DNA of 64,000 nucleotides from Homalodisca vitripennis (taxonomy: Eukaryota; Arthropoda; Insecta; Hemiptera; Cicadellidae), in NCBI RefSeq assembly GCF_021130785.1, contig NC_060214.1:41771001-41835000 (forward strand), in the 5' to 3' direction. A program made the position numbers and the translations under genes. The notes beneath the pieces were generated by a model. The model saw only the letters and a list, made by a program, of their open reading frames with translations. It ran no database searches and was not told the origin of the DNA. Numbering within the stretch: position 1 is the first letter of the stretch; every line of letters starts with the position of its first letter. Below, in pieces: positions 10,255 through 23,300 of the stretch.

Positions 10255-11545
10255 GTATACTCAATGGAAGAGTTAACTGTTGTATAAATTGAGTTGACAG
10301 CAATCACTCTTTACCTGAGAGCCCGACCGTCATTTCCATTAGGGTTCCAGAACTCTTGGACAAACATGCTGTGTTGTTTTATTGCTTTTGTACCTTTTCC
10401 TGAAGTAATGGTCAAATTGTGAGTGTTTTAAACACCCATAAAATTTATGAGTTATGTTTACAACTTGAAATAACTATAATACAATGTTATATCTTGTATT
10501 CAAGTGTCCATAATCTGTGAAAATAATATTTTATAGGTATTACATAAAGTTTCACAATTTTATATAATACAAGATTTATATAGATATAGGTAACCCACAC
10601 CACTTGTCAAGTAACAGCATTTACGACGTTTGCTTGCGTTCAAGTATATAGCCTTAACTATTTAGGCTAAGTGTGTTACTATGGCTTTCTTTGGATCTTA
10701 TCAGACCAACATGATTTTACATTCCTGGAGTCAAGTCTGAGACAGCGTCAGATACCAGACTCTGCAATAAAAGGAAGGTGAACTGGAGCTAAACTCAAAA
10801 TTCAATAGGTATCTATATTAAAACAGATTCTTAATAATAATAACATCAGAAATGTGAATTTAATGGATACGAAATTGCTTATACAGTTATAAAAAATAAT
10901 CTTGGGAAGCAAAAAATGTATATTAGATGTATATTGAAAAATTACCATGTGATCTATAGTTTATTTTACATTTCATACGTATTAGAACAGGTTTTTAATA
11001 CATCTAACTAAAATAGTGAATCTTTTGAATGTAAAAATTTTGTTGTGACCTTATAAAAACCCATTAAAACTTATTTTGTTTATTGAATATTTACGGTGTC
11101 TTTTATATAATAACTCTAAATCATATGTAAAACTTAATAATTTAGAACCATATTGTTATTTCTTGATTCAGTTGGGAGCCTTTTTCAAATTCTAAAGTCT
11201 CCATGATCTTCTTAATGTCTTAAAATCAATTACTAAATTTGTACATAACGTGTAGGCAAATATTCATTGGTTTTTATTAAATATTAAATATCAATCCAGA
11301 TATATTTTACTGATACAACTAACAACTTTGACATAAATCGTAATACTAAAAGAAAGGTTTAGTCAATGGAAGAGTTATTTGCTGTTTGTGTACCAGCAAT
11401 CTCTGTTTACTTGAGAGCATGGACGGCATTTCCTTTAAGGTTCCAGAGTTCTTGGAAAACCACGCTGTGTTGTTTTAATGTTTTCGTGTCCTTTCCTCGA
11501 AGTAATGATGAAATTGTGAGAGTTTGCACCCTGATACTGTTTAAA
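10255..11545 (+). repeat. Pair of diverged direct repeats about 1.1 kb apart
   Basis: 10255-10440 and 11360-11545 share TCAATGGAAGAGTTA, then GTCATTTCC/GGCATTTCC, GGTTCCAGA, CTGTGTTGTTTTA, CCTTTTCCTGAAGTAATG-like text and ATTGTGAG. The between-repeat sequence is not shared. Both members are carried into the second H copy (about 25285 and 26395). No function is recognised; they could be a repeat family or an ancient tandem duplication. Confidence 0.7.
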
Positions 11546-13261
11546 TGTCAGTTTATTACTTGTAATAACTATAATTTTATACTCCTATTGTAAAGTGTAG
11601 TGTCTTAAGAACGCGTGATTTTATAAATTTGTTCATAAATATTATATAATATTCCACAACCCTATGCATTACTAAGTAGAATACTGAACTATGTGTCGCC
11701 TACATGTTATATGACGTGACAATATGTTAAACAGTCATATTATTATTTTCCTTTTGTTAATAGATGACTTTTTTCGACGATATTCTCGTTACGATAATGG
11801 TTAATAAAAATAAAGTAAAAAAGAGAGAAAATGTTAAGCAAGATAATATGATGTAAATGTAAAATTCAAAACATAGAAATATGTTTGGCAGTATTGCCTT
11901 CATAGTACATCTACTTTCCTTTGAATTTTTTATGTAAACTTTAATTTTTTTAAATAAGCTACAACATTTTGTGTCAGCTCCTTTGATACACTTTTGTCCT
12001 AATATAAATCAACAACATAACTATGTTTTATTGTGCACTTTTATTTTCAAAAGCCCTACGATATCCCTCAGTGGGTAATGAGCCAGAGTGATAATTTTCA
12101 CCTTCTGAGGGATTGCCCCTTCAGATGAAATCTATAAAGATCTAATTACAAAGTTTCGATTGTTGTACTTCTCTTCATTTCAAAGTACTAGCTTAAACTG
12201 TATATCAATATATTACTTACTTGGAAATATTTTCTTTGTATAGTCCAATTTGAACCTCCGACGTTTAAGAACCCATTTAGCCATTTTTTAACATCCTTCA
12301 GGCCAAACACATCAGTTAGTGTCAATAAGTCGCTGCTTGATATAGGCTCCTGTCTCTCATTATTTTTACTCTAATAATTCATTTTTAATAATATTACTAT
12401 CTTGCCAAACAATAAATTATCAAATATTTAACAAACACATATATAATAATTTTTAATAATATTAAACAAGCAACAATGAACGATTGAAACATGTTACTTA
12501 GAAATATATAAAAATTCACTTATGTTTGGCAGTAGGAATTTTGTTACCCATAAGAATATAGAAACAATTTTCACTAGCACTTAGAAATTTATGGATCAAT
12601 TCATTTCAAGATAAACTTGACTATGGACGGACAGATAGACAGACAATCCAACAGACTAAAATGAAATTTTTCAGTAACTCAAAATATATGATTCAGCAAT
12701 TCTCAGCAAACAAGATATATTATATGTTATCGGTTTCATTCGGCATTAATATTTAATGTTCAATAGTGTATGAATTTATCTTAATCATTATAACCATCCA
12801 TTATTGTAAAATGCTTGAAGAGTATTTTAATGAGATGATTATTAAAAAAATATAATTCTATGAATTAACACACTAAAGAAAATGTTATAAAAAACAGTAA
12901 ATCTTATAGATATGGCTCTTTTTGATTGTGGATGGGAACATTTTATCATTATACATTGTTTTATTAAGTTTCATTATTTGCAGGAAAGAAAAAATTATGT
13001 AGTTAAAAAATGACTGGCTGAAAGCGTTTCATTTAAGATTGAATTCATTTATTGAAATTCCACATAAGTTCCGTTTAAGTTTGAATTGTTATCTAAAGCA
13101 TATTTCAGAATGTAAGTAACCATTTCTACTAAACTCTACAGCAAGTCATCCAAAACAGCAGTATTGCTACTATTTTGTATCTATACTATCATTATACTAT
13201 AACGATTATACGTTAAGTGTTCTAGACATAAAATATAAGATAAATAAAATTGATATTATGA

Positions 13262-13385
13262 CATATGAGATAAGGCGAGTCACAATATTTATGTTCAGTG
13301 CTGATGCCGTAAGCTGAACGCTGATTGCCTACACCTGCAGATAGAACCATTCATCAGCGGATTAGCAGGCATAACAATTAGTTAC
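13262..13385 (+). repeat. Hairpin-bearing 120-bp module shared with the C segment
   Basis: GATAAGGCGAGTCAC, TGTTCAGTGCTGATGC, GCTGAACGCTGATTG, CTACACCTGC and CATTCATCAGCGGATTAGCAG recur at 28317-28430 and, in otherwise unrelated DNA, at 55993-56102. In the 55.99-kb copy CTGCTGAT pairs perfectly with ATCAGCAG. The hairpin is weaker here. A short repeat family is likely. Confidence 0.65.
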
Positions 13386-13727
13386 GCCCAATCTTGAAAG
13401 GTTCCTACGTTGGTGTCATATTTTTAATTACTAGTTTCTTCTGTTGACGACATATAAATTCATACTGAAATTATCAAGGCTATTTATACAAAGTAGGCAC
13501 GTATTAGATATCTGTGTTCTATTCAAAACGTCTAGATTACCGGAACTTTTTTTTCTCAATATGTTAATATGTCACATTATTTACTGAGTTTCAGCGAAGC
13601 CTATCACTTGTGTAGCTGAAAAAAATTTAATTTCTGTATGTCTTTACGCCTGTTAGTAAGATACCTCAAAAACAAGCTGACCTACACAATTTAAATTTTA
13701 CGTAGAGATTTTTTTATATATATTTAT

Positions 13728-13765
<38 letters not shown>

Positions 13766-14494
13766 TATATAACATTAATACTGAGTTCGATTATGATTTA
13801 CTGTATGGGATTTGAACGAGCTTCAGTAAATATTTTTACATTTTATTCAAAGTTAACCATCATGGCAATGATAAAATAGCAAAACAAATACATTTGTGAA
13901 CAACCTGAGTACAGCAATATGAGATTTTAAAACAGCATGTTTTCTGATGTGGATGATTCAAACATCGGAAAGAAAAATGAAGGATTGAAGTTCAATATTA
14001 CAAGTAGGTGACGAGATCTGATTTCAGCGCACTCTTATACTGTAGTGCCCTGCCTACTTCACTGAAACTGTTATTTAAACACTGCTATAAAACCTAATGG
14101 ATAACATTGTAATAAGTCATGTGACATGATATCTCGATAAAAATGATCAACAAGCCTTAAATTTTTCGCATAAAACTTCATTTGTACGTACGCAAGTATC
14201 ATGATAATCCATGTCCAGCCATGGAATTTGACTGAAAACCATGCAAGCACTTAGCTGATGGAATTTCTTTTTTGGTCTACATTTATTTTCTGCATGAATG
14301 TCTGTCTATCTATCGGACTGCAAGACATGTAAATATTGAAATAAGCTATAGGCATGAAACTTTGCATGTAACCTCTGTGAAGCCTGTTCTGCGACACGTG
14401 GTTACACTTAATCCTACATTGTTTTATTGAAGTATGTTACGTGCTAATTTTTTTCTTTGAAGTATGAATTAATTACCAACGATGCCATATTATA

Positions 14495-15216
14495 AAGCCA
14501 AGGGTTGAAATTTTTGGGTTGATAAAAAGTTTTTCTCGAGTAACCCCTTAAAAAGATTGGCGTATGAAGGAGCCATTTTTGTCCCCATCGCTGTGCCCTT
14601 TATTTGAAGAAAGTTTTTGTCTAGAAACTTAAAATTGTTCATAGTCAAGATCATAGTAATTAAATGAGTGATAAAATTAGAAGTGGGTAAAGTGTTTTTC
14701 GGTCTTTCATCTAAAAGTTTCCTAATTGCTTCGACGCCCTCATCATGTGGAATATTGGTGTAGAGTGTTTCTACGTCAACTGTAGCTAATATTATTTCAC
14801 CAGATAATGGTTGAGGAATTTCCGATAGTCTTTCTAAGAAATGATTGGTATTTTTGATATAGGAGGGCAACTCTCTAACGAAAGGTTGTAGAATGTCATC
14901 TACGTAAGCAGAAATTTTTTCTGTAGGAGCTCCAATACTTGCAACAATAGGCCGGCCTGGAGGAGATCTTACTAGTTTGTGTGTTTTAGGTAACATGTAG
15001 AATACAGGTGACTTTGGTTGTGTTGGGATTAAAGTTTTAAGTATATTATCAGAAATATTTTGCTTGGGGCCATTTTCTAAGAGATATTCTTTGATTTCTG
15101 CACTAAAATCGTTAGTTGGGTCTTTTTCCAGAGTCATGTACACAGTAGAATCTTGTAATTGCCTGTTAGCCTCATTAATATAATCACTCCTATTCAAGAT
15201 TACTGTAGAATTCTTG
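14495..15216 (-). pseudogene. PLE reverse transcriptase fragment, inverted copy 2
   Basis: Encodes the truncated N-terminal end of the preserved PLE frame through motifs A and B and stops within QPLA, just before motif C (YIDD). The frame then runs into host DNA of the H segment. Without motif C and the endonuclease it cannot encode an active enzyme. A TA tract (15217-15241) borders its 5' side, as in the other copies. Confidence 0.95.
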
Positions 15217-16465
15217 AATATATATATATATATATATATATCTATTTGTAAATACAAATTTGGAATATTGTGAATTGACTATTAAAAATACACAAGGCGA
15301 ACGAACAACATGTACATTGAAACGCTTCCTCAAATATTTCTGACTGAAACCGGTCTCTGTTTTTAATATAATGAAACAAGTTGTAAAATAAATAAAATTA
15401 TTTTATTTAATAACCCCCCGGCCTCTGAGAGCTATTTATTATTAGGAACTTGCTGCCTTCGGAATCCTGATATTACAGCACATAGAGACGAATTCTATTA
15501 TAAAGTACTAATATGTCGTAGACGGAGATTGTCAAATACGCAACATATTGTGAAAAATATCAGTAAATTATAAGGTTTACATGAAAATAGTTGATTCAGA
15601 ATGGGTAATTGTGTGGCGGACCTGATTGAAACGGACTGAATAAATTTGAAAATAAATTACTTTCTAGCACCATGATGAATTTCTATACTTTATCCGAAAT
15701 AAATTCTTTGATCACCAAAGTGACCATTCAAGCTTATGCAGACGTTAGTTCTACCAGTCTTACACTACTGTCTACCTGCTTATAGGGACAGAATTTCTAG
15801 AGAGGACGTTGGCCGAATCCAAAAGATGCAGAACTGACATCAGGTCCATTTTCAACCTGAGTCGGATTGATCATATCTCTCCGGCAGTGTGAAGAGTGCT
15901 GACGTGCATGGTCCACAAGGTCCTCAAATTTAGAGAACTGTGTTGAAGTCTCTCAAAGAAGAACCCGCCAAGATGGAAGGCTTCACTACCCGAAAGTGAG
16001 GCTGGAAGTTGGAAGAAGAGGCTTCTTTTGTTTTGGTCCCAGCATTTGAAATATTCTCACCGAAAAGACTACAAGAATTTTATATTTTTCGTACTTAAAA
16101 GATAATAAGAAGGATCTTTGAATCATTAAATGTTAGTTTGTGATTACTGAGCTGTGATTTAGTTCTATTTGTTAGTTACAGTTAGTATTTAGTGTTAACC
16201 TGAGCCAATTTGAAATAAGTTGTTTGTTGAAATAAACTCATGAATCAATGCGTTTACTTGTGTATTTATGTATACCTAACGAGTGTTTCCTCTTCAGGGT
16301 GGCATTTTAAGCAGACCTTGATTGTGATCTTAGAAATATAAATCTGACAGCAACATTTACAAATTATTTCAAAACAAAATTAAAGAGAAAATATGAATAT
16401 ATAAAATTACAGTGTTTGCGAGAAGGAAACAATAAAACCTCATAAAAATATATTCAGAAGGTTAA

Positions 16466-16614
16466 TATAACCGATTGCGTTAAATATCGCTCAGTTTCTA
16501 CCCGGAAAATAAATAAGCCTGAGGTGAAACATTGCAAATTTGCTGCGGCTTCGAGAGAAAGCAATATTTGGACTTCAGTCCTCGTGATTCTTTTCTCTTG
16601 GCCCTCGGTCTCTA
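16466..16614 (+). repeat. Module M, copy in the inverted A segment
   Basis: The reverse complement of the A1 copy, with the same word order. It differs from A1 by a few bases, including one extra A in the adjacent CGCAAACCGAG stretch. Confidence 0.75.
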
Positions 16615-16996
16615 ACTGTGACTCAGATCGTTGAAGCTACAAATAACTACTTATACTCGGTTTGCGATTTATCGTTTACTGAATATCTCAAATCCCTTAT
16701 GTGATGTGCTACAATTTTATGGTTCCATATAACAAATGTATTTTTACTGAACATTGGTATAAAATGTACAAGTAATACTTTTCGTTCGCTTATTTACATA
16801 CCATATTTATAGTAATAAAAACTGTAATTAACTTTTATTTGAATACCGATGTTCATGAAAGAAAGTAATCAGACAAGCTTATCAACAATTCTTCTAAGAA
16901 ACATGCACAGTTAGGCTACAAAATCCATTATAAATGAACAAAAATGCTTCATATTTGATGATGGTAAAATAAAGTAAAGATATCTTATTTTACCAC

Positions 16997-17113
16997 TCCA
17001 ACAAAGTTCGTGCTAAGAATCGGTCACCCATCCAAGCAGGAGCCACGCTCGAAGATGCTTGATCTGGTTATTTTGCGTTAACCATTTTACCCTCTACACT
17101 GCGCAATTGGCAT
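16997..17113 (-). pseudogene. 5S rRNA-like sequence, copy 2
   Basis: Inverted copy of 1246-1362. The box C-like CTTGGATGGGTGACCG is intact on the minus strand. Confidence 0.7.
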
Positions 17114-17300
17114 CGGCTGAATTTTCGGGAGTGTCTATTCAGTACAAGATAATTTTTTAAATAGCCTTAAAACATTACGTGTTTCCATCCAATAATAATC
17201 ACCATTGTAAGGAGACAACAAATATGAAGAGCAACAAGTATTAGTAGATGACAGATTTCACATATATGAATATATAAAATATGAATTATGCAATAGCCTA

Positions 17301-17659
17301 ATTTAATTTCATTAAACATTGAATCACAAAAAGTACTTGCTCCTCTGGGACTCGAACCCGGATCTCTCACTTGCCGGGTGAATGTGCTACCATTGCACCA
17401 CAGAGCCCTTACTTTTTACGATTCAATTATTTTGTATTTAGCCGTTTCTTTCACATATGTGTTTAAAAAAGCAAACTAAAATATGATCGGAAGACCAAAT
17501 ACCTGTCAAATGAATTTTATATTTATTAAATTTGTATAAGTGGGAATCGCCTAATTTAATTTCAATAAACATTGAATCACAAAAAGTAAGTGAGAGATCC
17601 GGGTTCGAGTCCCGGCGGAGCAAGTACTTTTTGTAATTCAATGTTTATTGAAATTAAAT
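17301..17659. mobile_element. Foldback tRNA element, inverted copy
   Basis: Reverse complement of 700-1058, including the tRNA-Ala(GGC)-like sequence at 17337-17407 on the minus strand and both 72-bp arms. It was carried here by the inverted duplication and did not insert independently. Confidence 0.75.
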
Positions 17660-18237
17660 ATATATGGCCTCTTTGGATATAACCTAAATAATAACGAAAA
17701 AAGATTCTTTTAGTGTTCATTATTCAAGAAGAGAATTTAAGTATGCAGACTTATTATCTGCTGATCACTATGAATAAAATCACAAGAGAAATAAAAAAAT
17801 TAATCTCTTTACTGATATTTTTCACAATATGTTGCGTATTTGACAATCTCCGTCTACGACATATTAGTACTTTATAATAGAATTCGTCTCTATGTGCTGT
17901 AATATCAGGATTCCGAAGGCAGCAAGTTCCTAATAATAAATAGCTCTCAGAGGCCGGGGGGTTATTAAATAAAATAATTTTATTTATTTTACAACTTGTT
18001 TCATTATATTAAAAACAGAGACCGGTTTCAGTCAGAAATATTTGAGGAAGCGTTTCAATGTACATGTTGTTCGTTCGCCTTGTGTATTTTTAATAGTCAA
18101 TTCACAATATTCCAAATTTGTATTTACAAATAGATATATATATATATATATATATATTCAAGAATTCTACAGTAATCTTGAATAGGAGTGATTATATTAA
18201 TGAGGCTAACAGGCAATTACAAGATTCTACTGTGTAC

Positions 18238-19963
18238 ATGACTCTGGAAAAAGACCCAACTAACGATTTTAGTGCAGAAATCAAAGAATATCTCTTAGAA
18301 AATGGCCCCAAGCAAAATATTTCTGATAATATACTTAAAACTTTAATCCCAACACAACCAAAGTCACCTGTATTCTACATGTTACCTAAAACACACAAAC
18401 TAGTAAGATCTCCTCCAGGCCGGCCTATTGTTGCAAGTATTGGAGCTCCTACAGAAAAAATTTCTGCTTACGTAGATGACATTCTACAACCTTTCGTTAG
18501 AGAGTTGCCCTCCTATATCAAAAATACCAATCATTTCTTAGAAAGACTATCGGAAATTCCTCAACCATTATCTGGTGAAATAATATTAGCTACAGTTGAC
18601 GTAGAAACACTCTACACCAATATTCCACATGATGAGGGCGTTGAAGCAATTAGGAAACTTTTAGATGAAAGACCGAAAAACACTTTACCCACTTCTAATT
18701 TTATCACTCATTTAATTACTATGATCTTGACTATGAACAATTTTAAGTTTCTAGACAAAAACTTTCTTCAAATAAAGGGCACAGCGATGGGGACAAAAAT
18801 GGCTCCTTCATACGCCAATCTTTTTAAGGGGTTACTCGAGAAAAACTTTTTATCAACCCAAAAATTTCAACCCTTGGCTTGGTTTCGTTATATTGATGAT
18901 ATATTTCTTGTTTGGAATAATGGAATGGAACATTTGAAACAATTCCTAGAAGAATTAAACGATTTTTCATCACTAAATTTCACCTGGAAAACATCGCCAA
19001 ATTCTGTGACCTTCCTTGATGTAGACGTTTTATTAAACAGCGGTCGTTTTAAAACTAAAATTCATGTCAAGGACACAAATAGTATGCAATATTTACATTA
19101 TGATAGCTGCCATCCACAGTATGTAAAGAAATCTGTACCCAAGGGTCTTGCTCTAAGAGCTAAGAATCTATGTACAGATGACACTGACTTCCAAAATTAT
19201 GTAACAACATTATCAAATTCATTAATCAACAGAGGATACCCTGCAAAATTAATTAACAGTGAAATAGCTAAGCCTAAAAACACAAACCATGTTTTAAGTG
19301 TTGTGGAAAAAGATGCCAAATTTGTAACTCAGTACCATCCTGGATTATACAAATTAAATGGAATTATGAAGACCGCCTACAAAATATTGGAACAATCTCC
19401 AGAAACAAAGGATCTTTTTAATAGACCTCCTAGAATTATTTTCAAAAGACCACCAAATCTGAAAAATCTATTAGTTCATCCAAAATACATTAAAGATAAA
19501 GACAACAGTCAAAATTTCAAACACAAATGCCATCCATGCAATAAACCACGCTGTGGAATATGCAATATGATGCAATCTACAAACTGTTACAAAAGTTTTC
19601 GTTACGCACAAAAAATATTCTATTGCAGAAGATATCACATGTAACAGTGAAAATGTAGTCTATAAATTATCCTGTCAACATTGCCCTAAAGACAACATTG
19701 GAGAAACATCTACGTCACTTAGGCTGAGGATGAACAATCATCGTGCCGATGTTCGACATCAAAATTTACTTAGACCCGTATCTGCACACGCTGTCCAACA
19801 CAACAAAACCTTTGAAAATTGTTTCTCTCTAATTGGCATCAAGAAGTTTCAAAATTATGACAATAAAGAATACACAAAATTATTACTAAGAAGATATAAA
19901 CAAGCAAACATAATGGCTCTTCAATCAAAATCACCAGTTGGATTAAATTTGAGACACAGCTAA
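18238..19963 (+). pseudogene. PLE RT/GIY-YIG frame, broken by a one-base insertion
   Basis: The reverse transcriptase half is open and keeps motif A, motif B and YIDD. An extra T in the AAAAGTTTTC stretch (19591-19600) shifts the frame after the Cys knuckle, and translation ends at 19644. The GIY-YIG part continues in another frame to 19963. The product would be an RT without endonuclease. The extra base lies in a short T run, so sequencing or polishing error is possible. Confidence 0.9.
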
Positions 19964-20117
19964 TTTAAATTTATTATTCAAACTTTTTATCTATCTCTGT
20001 GTTTAGGAAAGGTTACATGTTTAATTTTCTTCTTTGATACCATATGTTTTGTTTTGTTTTTTTCCAATGTTTTTATAACCTTCATTTTTATATTTGTTTA
20101 TATTTTATTGTATACAT

Positions 20118-20157
20118 GCTTTTGATAATGTTACTGAAAAGTAACGAAATATTAAGC
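20118..20157 (+). ncRNA. Hammerhead-like hairpin in PLE copy 3
   Basis: Identical in plan and sequence to 5100-5139: GCTT/AAGC outer stem, GTTAC/GTAAC inner stem, GAAA after it. Confidence 0.45.
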
Positions 20158-20196
20158 TTTTCAAGTTGAAGAAACATGTTTTGTTTTCTTTTATAC

Positions 20197-20364
<168 letters not shown>

Positions 20365-23300
20365 GGATAAATCTATAGAAATTATATAATGAAGAAATAA
20401 AAATCCAATGAATTTAGAATGTTTTAAAGGTTATGTATGGTAGGTTAGCTATTTCCATTAACAACTAAACAATTCAGAAGGATTTAGTTTTTATCGTGAG
20501 TTACATGGAAAAATATAATCTCAATGGGGTAATTTGGATACAGGCAACGAGTGAAGGAAGGTGAATAAATTTGAAAATAAATTGGTTCTTAACATCAAAT
20601 AGAAGTACGATACTTTACAAGAGAGAGAGAGAGAGATCTCTTTTGATCACCAAGCGACCAATCAAGTCTATCAGCAGTAATCGAAATTCAGGAAAACCTT
20701 ACTTTGATCATCTGTTACAGTCTCAAGAGGCTCTCTGTTTACTATAGTCTAATAGCGATATTCATTAGACATAATTCTAAGGATAATTTAATCCGCCTAT
20801 CATAAAAACATAGTTTACTAGAACAAATAATTTTTATTTGTATTTAAATTAAATAAAGTTAAATATATATACTCTTTAAAAGATACATAAATTCATTAAA
20901 TATATTTTAAAGTGCTTATTTTAAAGTACAGTACAATAGTTTTTTAACTGTACTACACTTTGATTTTGCCGATTTAGTAGAGTTTACTGGAAATAAACAC
21001 ATAATATAGTTTTTTCATCTTTATTAAAAGCAGGATTTTAAGTCCATTATTGATATAGTATGAAATAGAATTTAATTTTTCAACAACTAGTTTTCAAAAT
21101 AATGTCTTCTGTTTCGTAACAAAAAAATTGAATGTACATTTTCTAACAATATTTGTACTAATAAAATGTATTTTATATTATTTATTATCAGCGTATTATT
21201 AATATAAAAAACAATAATATGTGGGTTATAAAATGACAAACAAAATGACGGGTAGAAGGTTTCTTGCTTAAGTCGATGGCGATGCATGAAAATCTTAACA
21301 CATATAGCAAAATCTAATAAAATTAAAAACATTTAATGTTTAAAATCCACCCAAATATTTGATTTTAATTTAGAAGTAATTTAAACTTTACAATAAATTA
21401 TTTATGGATAGGAAAATATCCCTTTTTGAACCAAGTATTATAAAATTCGAATGTAGGAGAAAGTTGATAATAGAATCACGTTATAAACAAATGGTATTAT
21501 TTAAAATTCATCTCAATATTACTGGTGCATATAATTTAATACAATAGTGATCGCAATATAAGTGCAAAATATAAATACCAATAAAAATATACCACAGAAC
21601 ACATGGAAAAAGTAAGTAAACTAAATTGTAAGCTGATTGGTGAGATTTAAATTATTTTCTTTGGTGAGATTTAGTAAGTTTTGCACCTCTGATAACTAAG
21701 CACCTATTATAATTCGTAACAACTTCAGCGTCGTTATATTCTAAAACAGTTTCTATTTTCATACCGAGCTCCTAAATAATATTGCGTTGGTCAAGTTCTA
21801 ATTATAACAAATGCTTTATTGAAAGCATTGATAGAAAGGTATTGAATAATGCTAAAGTTATCAAACTAACCAAATAAAAGAAGAAATATATATTCACAAA
21901 TTTAAACATTAATGTATTATACAATATATTAAATGAGTTTAAGTAACAATTGCGTTAAATATCGCACAGTTTCTACACAAACAATGAATGAGAACAACGT
22001 GAAACAATACAAATCCACTCCCGCTTCGAGAGAGAGCAATATCACTTCACATATATCACAATATCGGACTTCATTCCTCGTTAGACATCTGACCAAAGAA
22101 CAGGAACTAGATCCCGGAACAGTTCATTTGGATCCCCATGTTCCGTCAAAACGATTTGCTACACGTGCAAAACGTTCCGGGAACGACCAGCCTGCTAAAT
22201 GTTCCAGTTCAGATATTGTCTACAGCTAATGGCAACATGTCAAGTTACTTTTTGTCAATCTGCTGGAATATTTAGAGGGCTTTTACAGGTACTTTAAATT
22301 TAAATTGAGAAGTGTTATTAATGCTTTGCTAATTAATAACACTTTACTGCTAATTAATATTTTAGTAAAAGAATTATTAAAATAAAATACTTTGCAATAC
22401 ATAAATATTGCTGAAATCTAAAAATTGTTTAGTTACTATGATTAAAAATACTGTCAGCAACTTCATGAGGGATTTAAAGTGCATAAATTGTATACCGAGA
22501 TAGATATCTGTCATCTACTAAAACCAGTCGAGCAGGAAAGTGTTGTATTTTTAAATGTATTTGTCAAAATCATTGAGACATCTAAGTAGTGTAATAAGTT
22601 CACTTAGATCTCATATATAACTATCAAGTGCTCCAGAACGCGAAGATACTATATCTCAAAGATATGAAATAAGGCAGGAATAATAAATAATGTAAGGGAA
22701 ACTCCTTCGAACCGGAACGCCTGGACCTGGAACTGCAACTTGTTCCGGAAAAAAACCATTCTATCTTTGGAACGGCCTTCCATGACCCAGAGAATTTTTT
22801 TCTTTCTTCTCCATCTCTACCTGTGACTCCAGATGATGTTGTTACTACTTATAACACTATATATAACATTTTTTTAGTTGTATAATAAATTTCGAGTGTA
22901 TAGTTAATTCAATTCTGGTAGTTTTACCACGCGTATCATTATTCCTCATGTTAAAATGTTACACGATTTAAATCGGTTCATTTAAAAATTTATTTTTTGT
23001 ATTCTTCTTACTACCATTACGATACCCATAATATTAATGTTAAAAATGTTCGCTAAAGCCCATAGCTTGACAAGCACCATCATCAATCTCCATGTTGTAT
23101 ACATATAAATGAAGCTTCGTGCAAAAATCGAAGTCTGTAGGTTCTATCATTCTCAAAATATCGTGTGTGAAGATACAGTAAAAAAGTTTTAAAAACCTCT
23201 CGAGTGAATGCTTCGCTGAAGCTTAATAAATAAATCAGTCATATATTTATTTAAATTATACGTATTAATTTTTCTTATGTTATTCAAACTATTATAATGA

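Larger units (their letters stand above)
5344..14494 (+). repeat. H segment, copy H1 (non-coding, duplicated)
   Basis: 9.15 kb of AT-rich DNA in which I recognise no gene. It is present again at 20365-29543 with few substitutions and short indels, and its first part (to about 9940) is present in diverged inverted form at 41535-45650 and 50866-51006. Frames of 60-90 codons exist but are not preserved, for example a one-base indel near 7140 changes one frame between copies. Internal features are module M, a SINE remnant, a 1.1-kb-spaced direct repeat, a hairpin-bearing module and a TA tract at 13737-13762. Confidence 0.85.
14495..17812 (-). repeat. Inverted copy of 547-3864 (A segment plus start of PLE)
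   Basis: Every landmark of 547-3864 is found here reversed, with coordinate sums near 18359. It begins abruptly within the PLE at AAGCCAAGG and ends at CTCTTTAC, where it joins the second direct PLE copy. Only a few single-base and microsatellite differences from the left copy are seen. At the site equivalent to 3626 it carries the left copy's base (C) and not the third copy's (T), so it derives from the left copy or its immediate ancestor. Confidence 0.95.
18158..20196 (+). mobile_element. PLE copy 3
   Basis: Direct copy of 3142-5179, bounded by TA (about 18134-18157) and by TA plus GA (20197-20296). The right-hand microsatellites differ in length from copy 1. The body is nearly identical. 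Confidence 0.9.
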
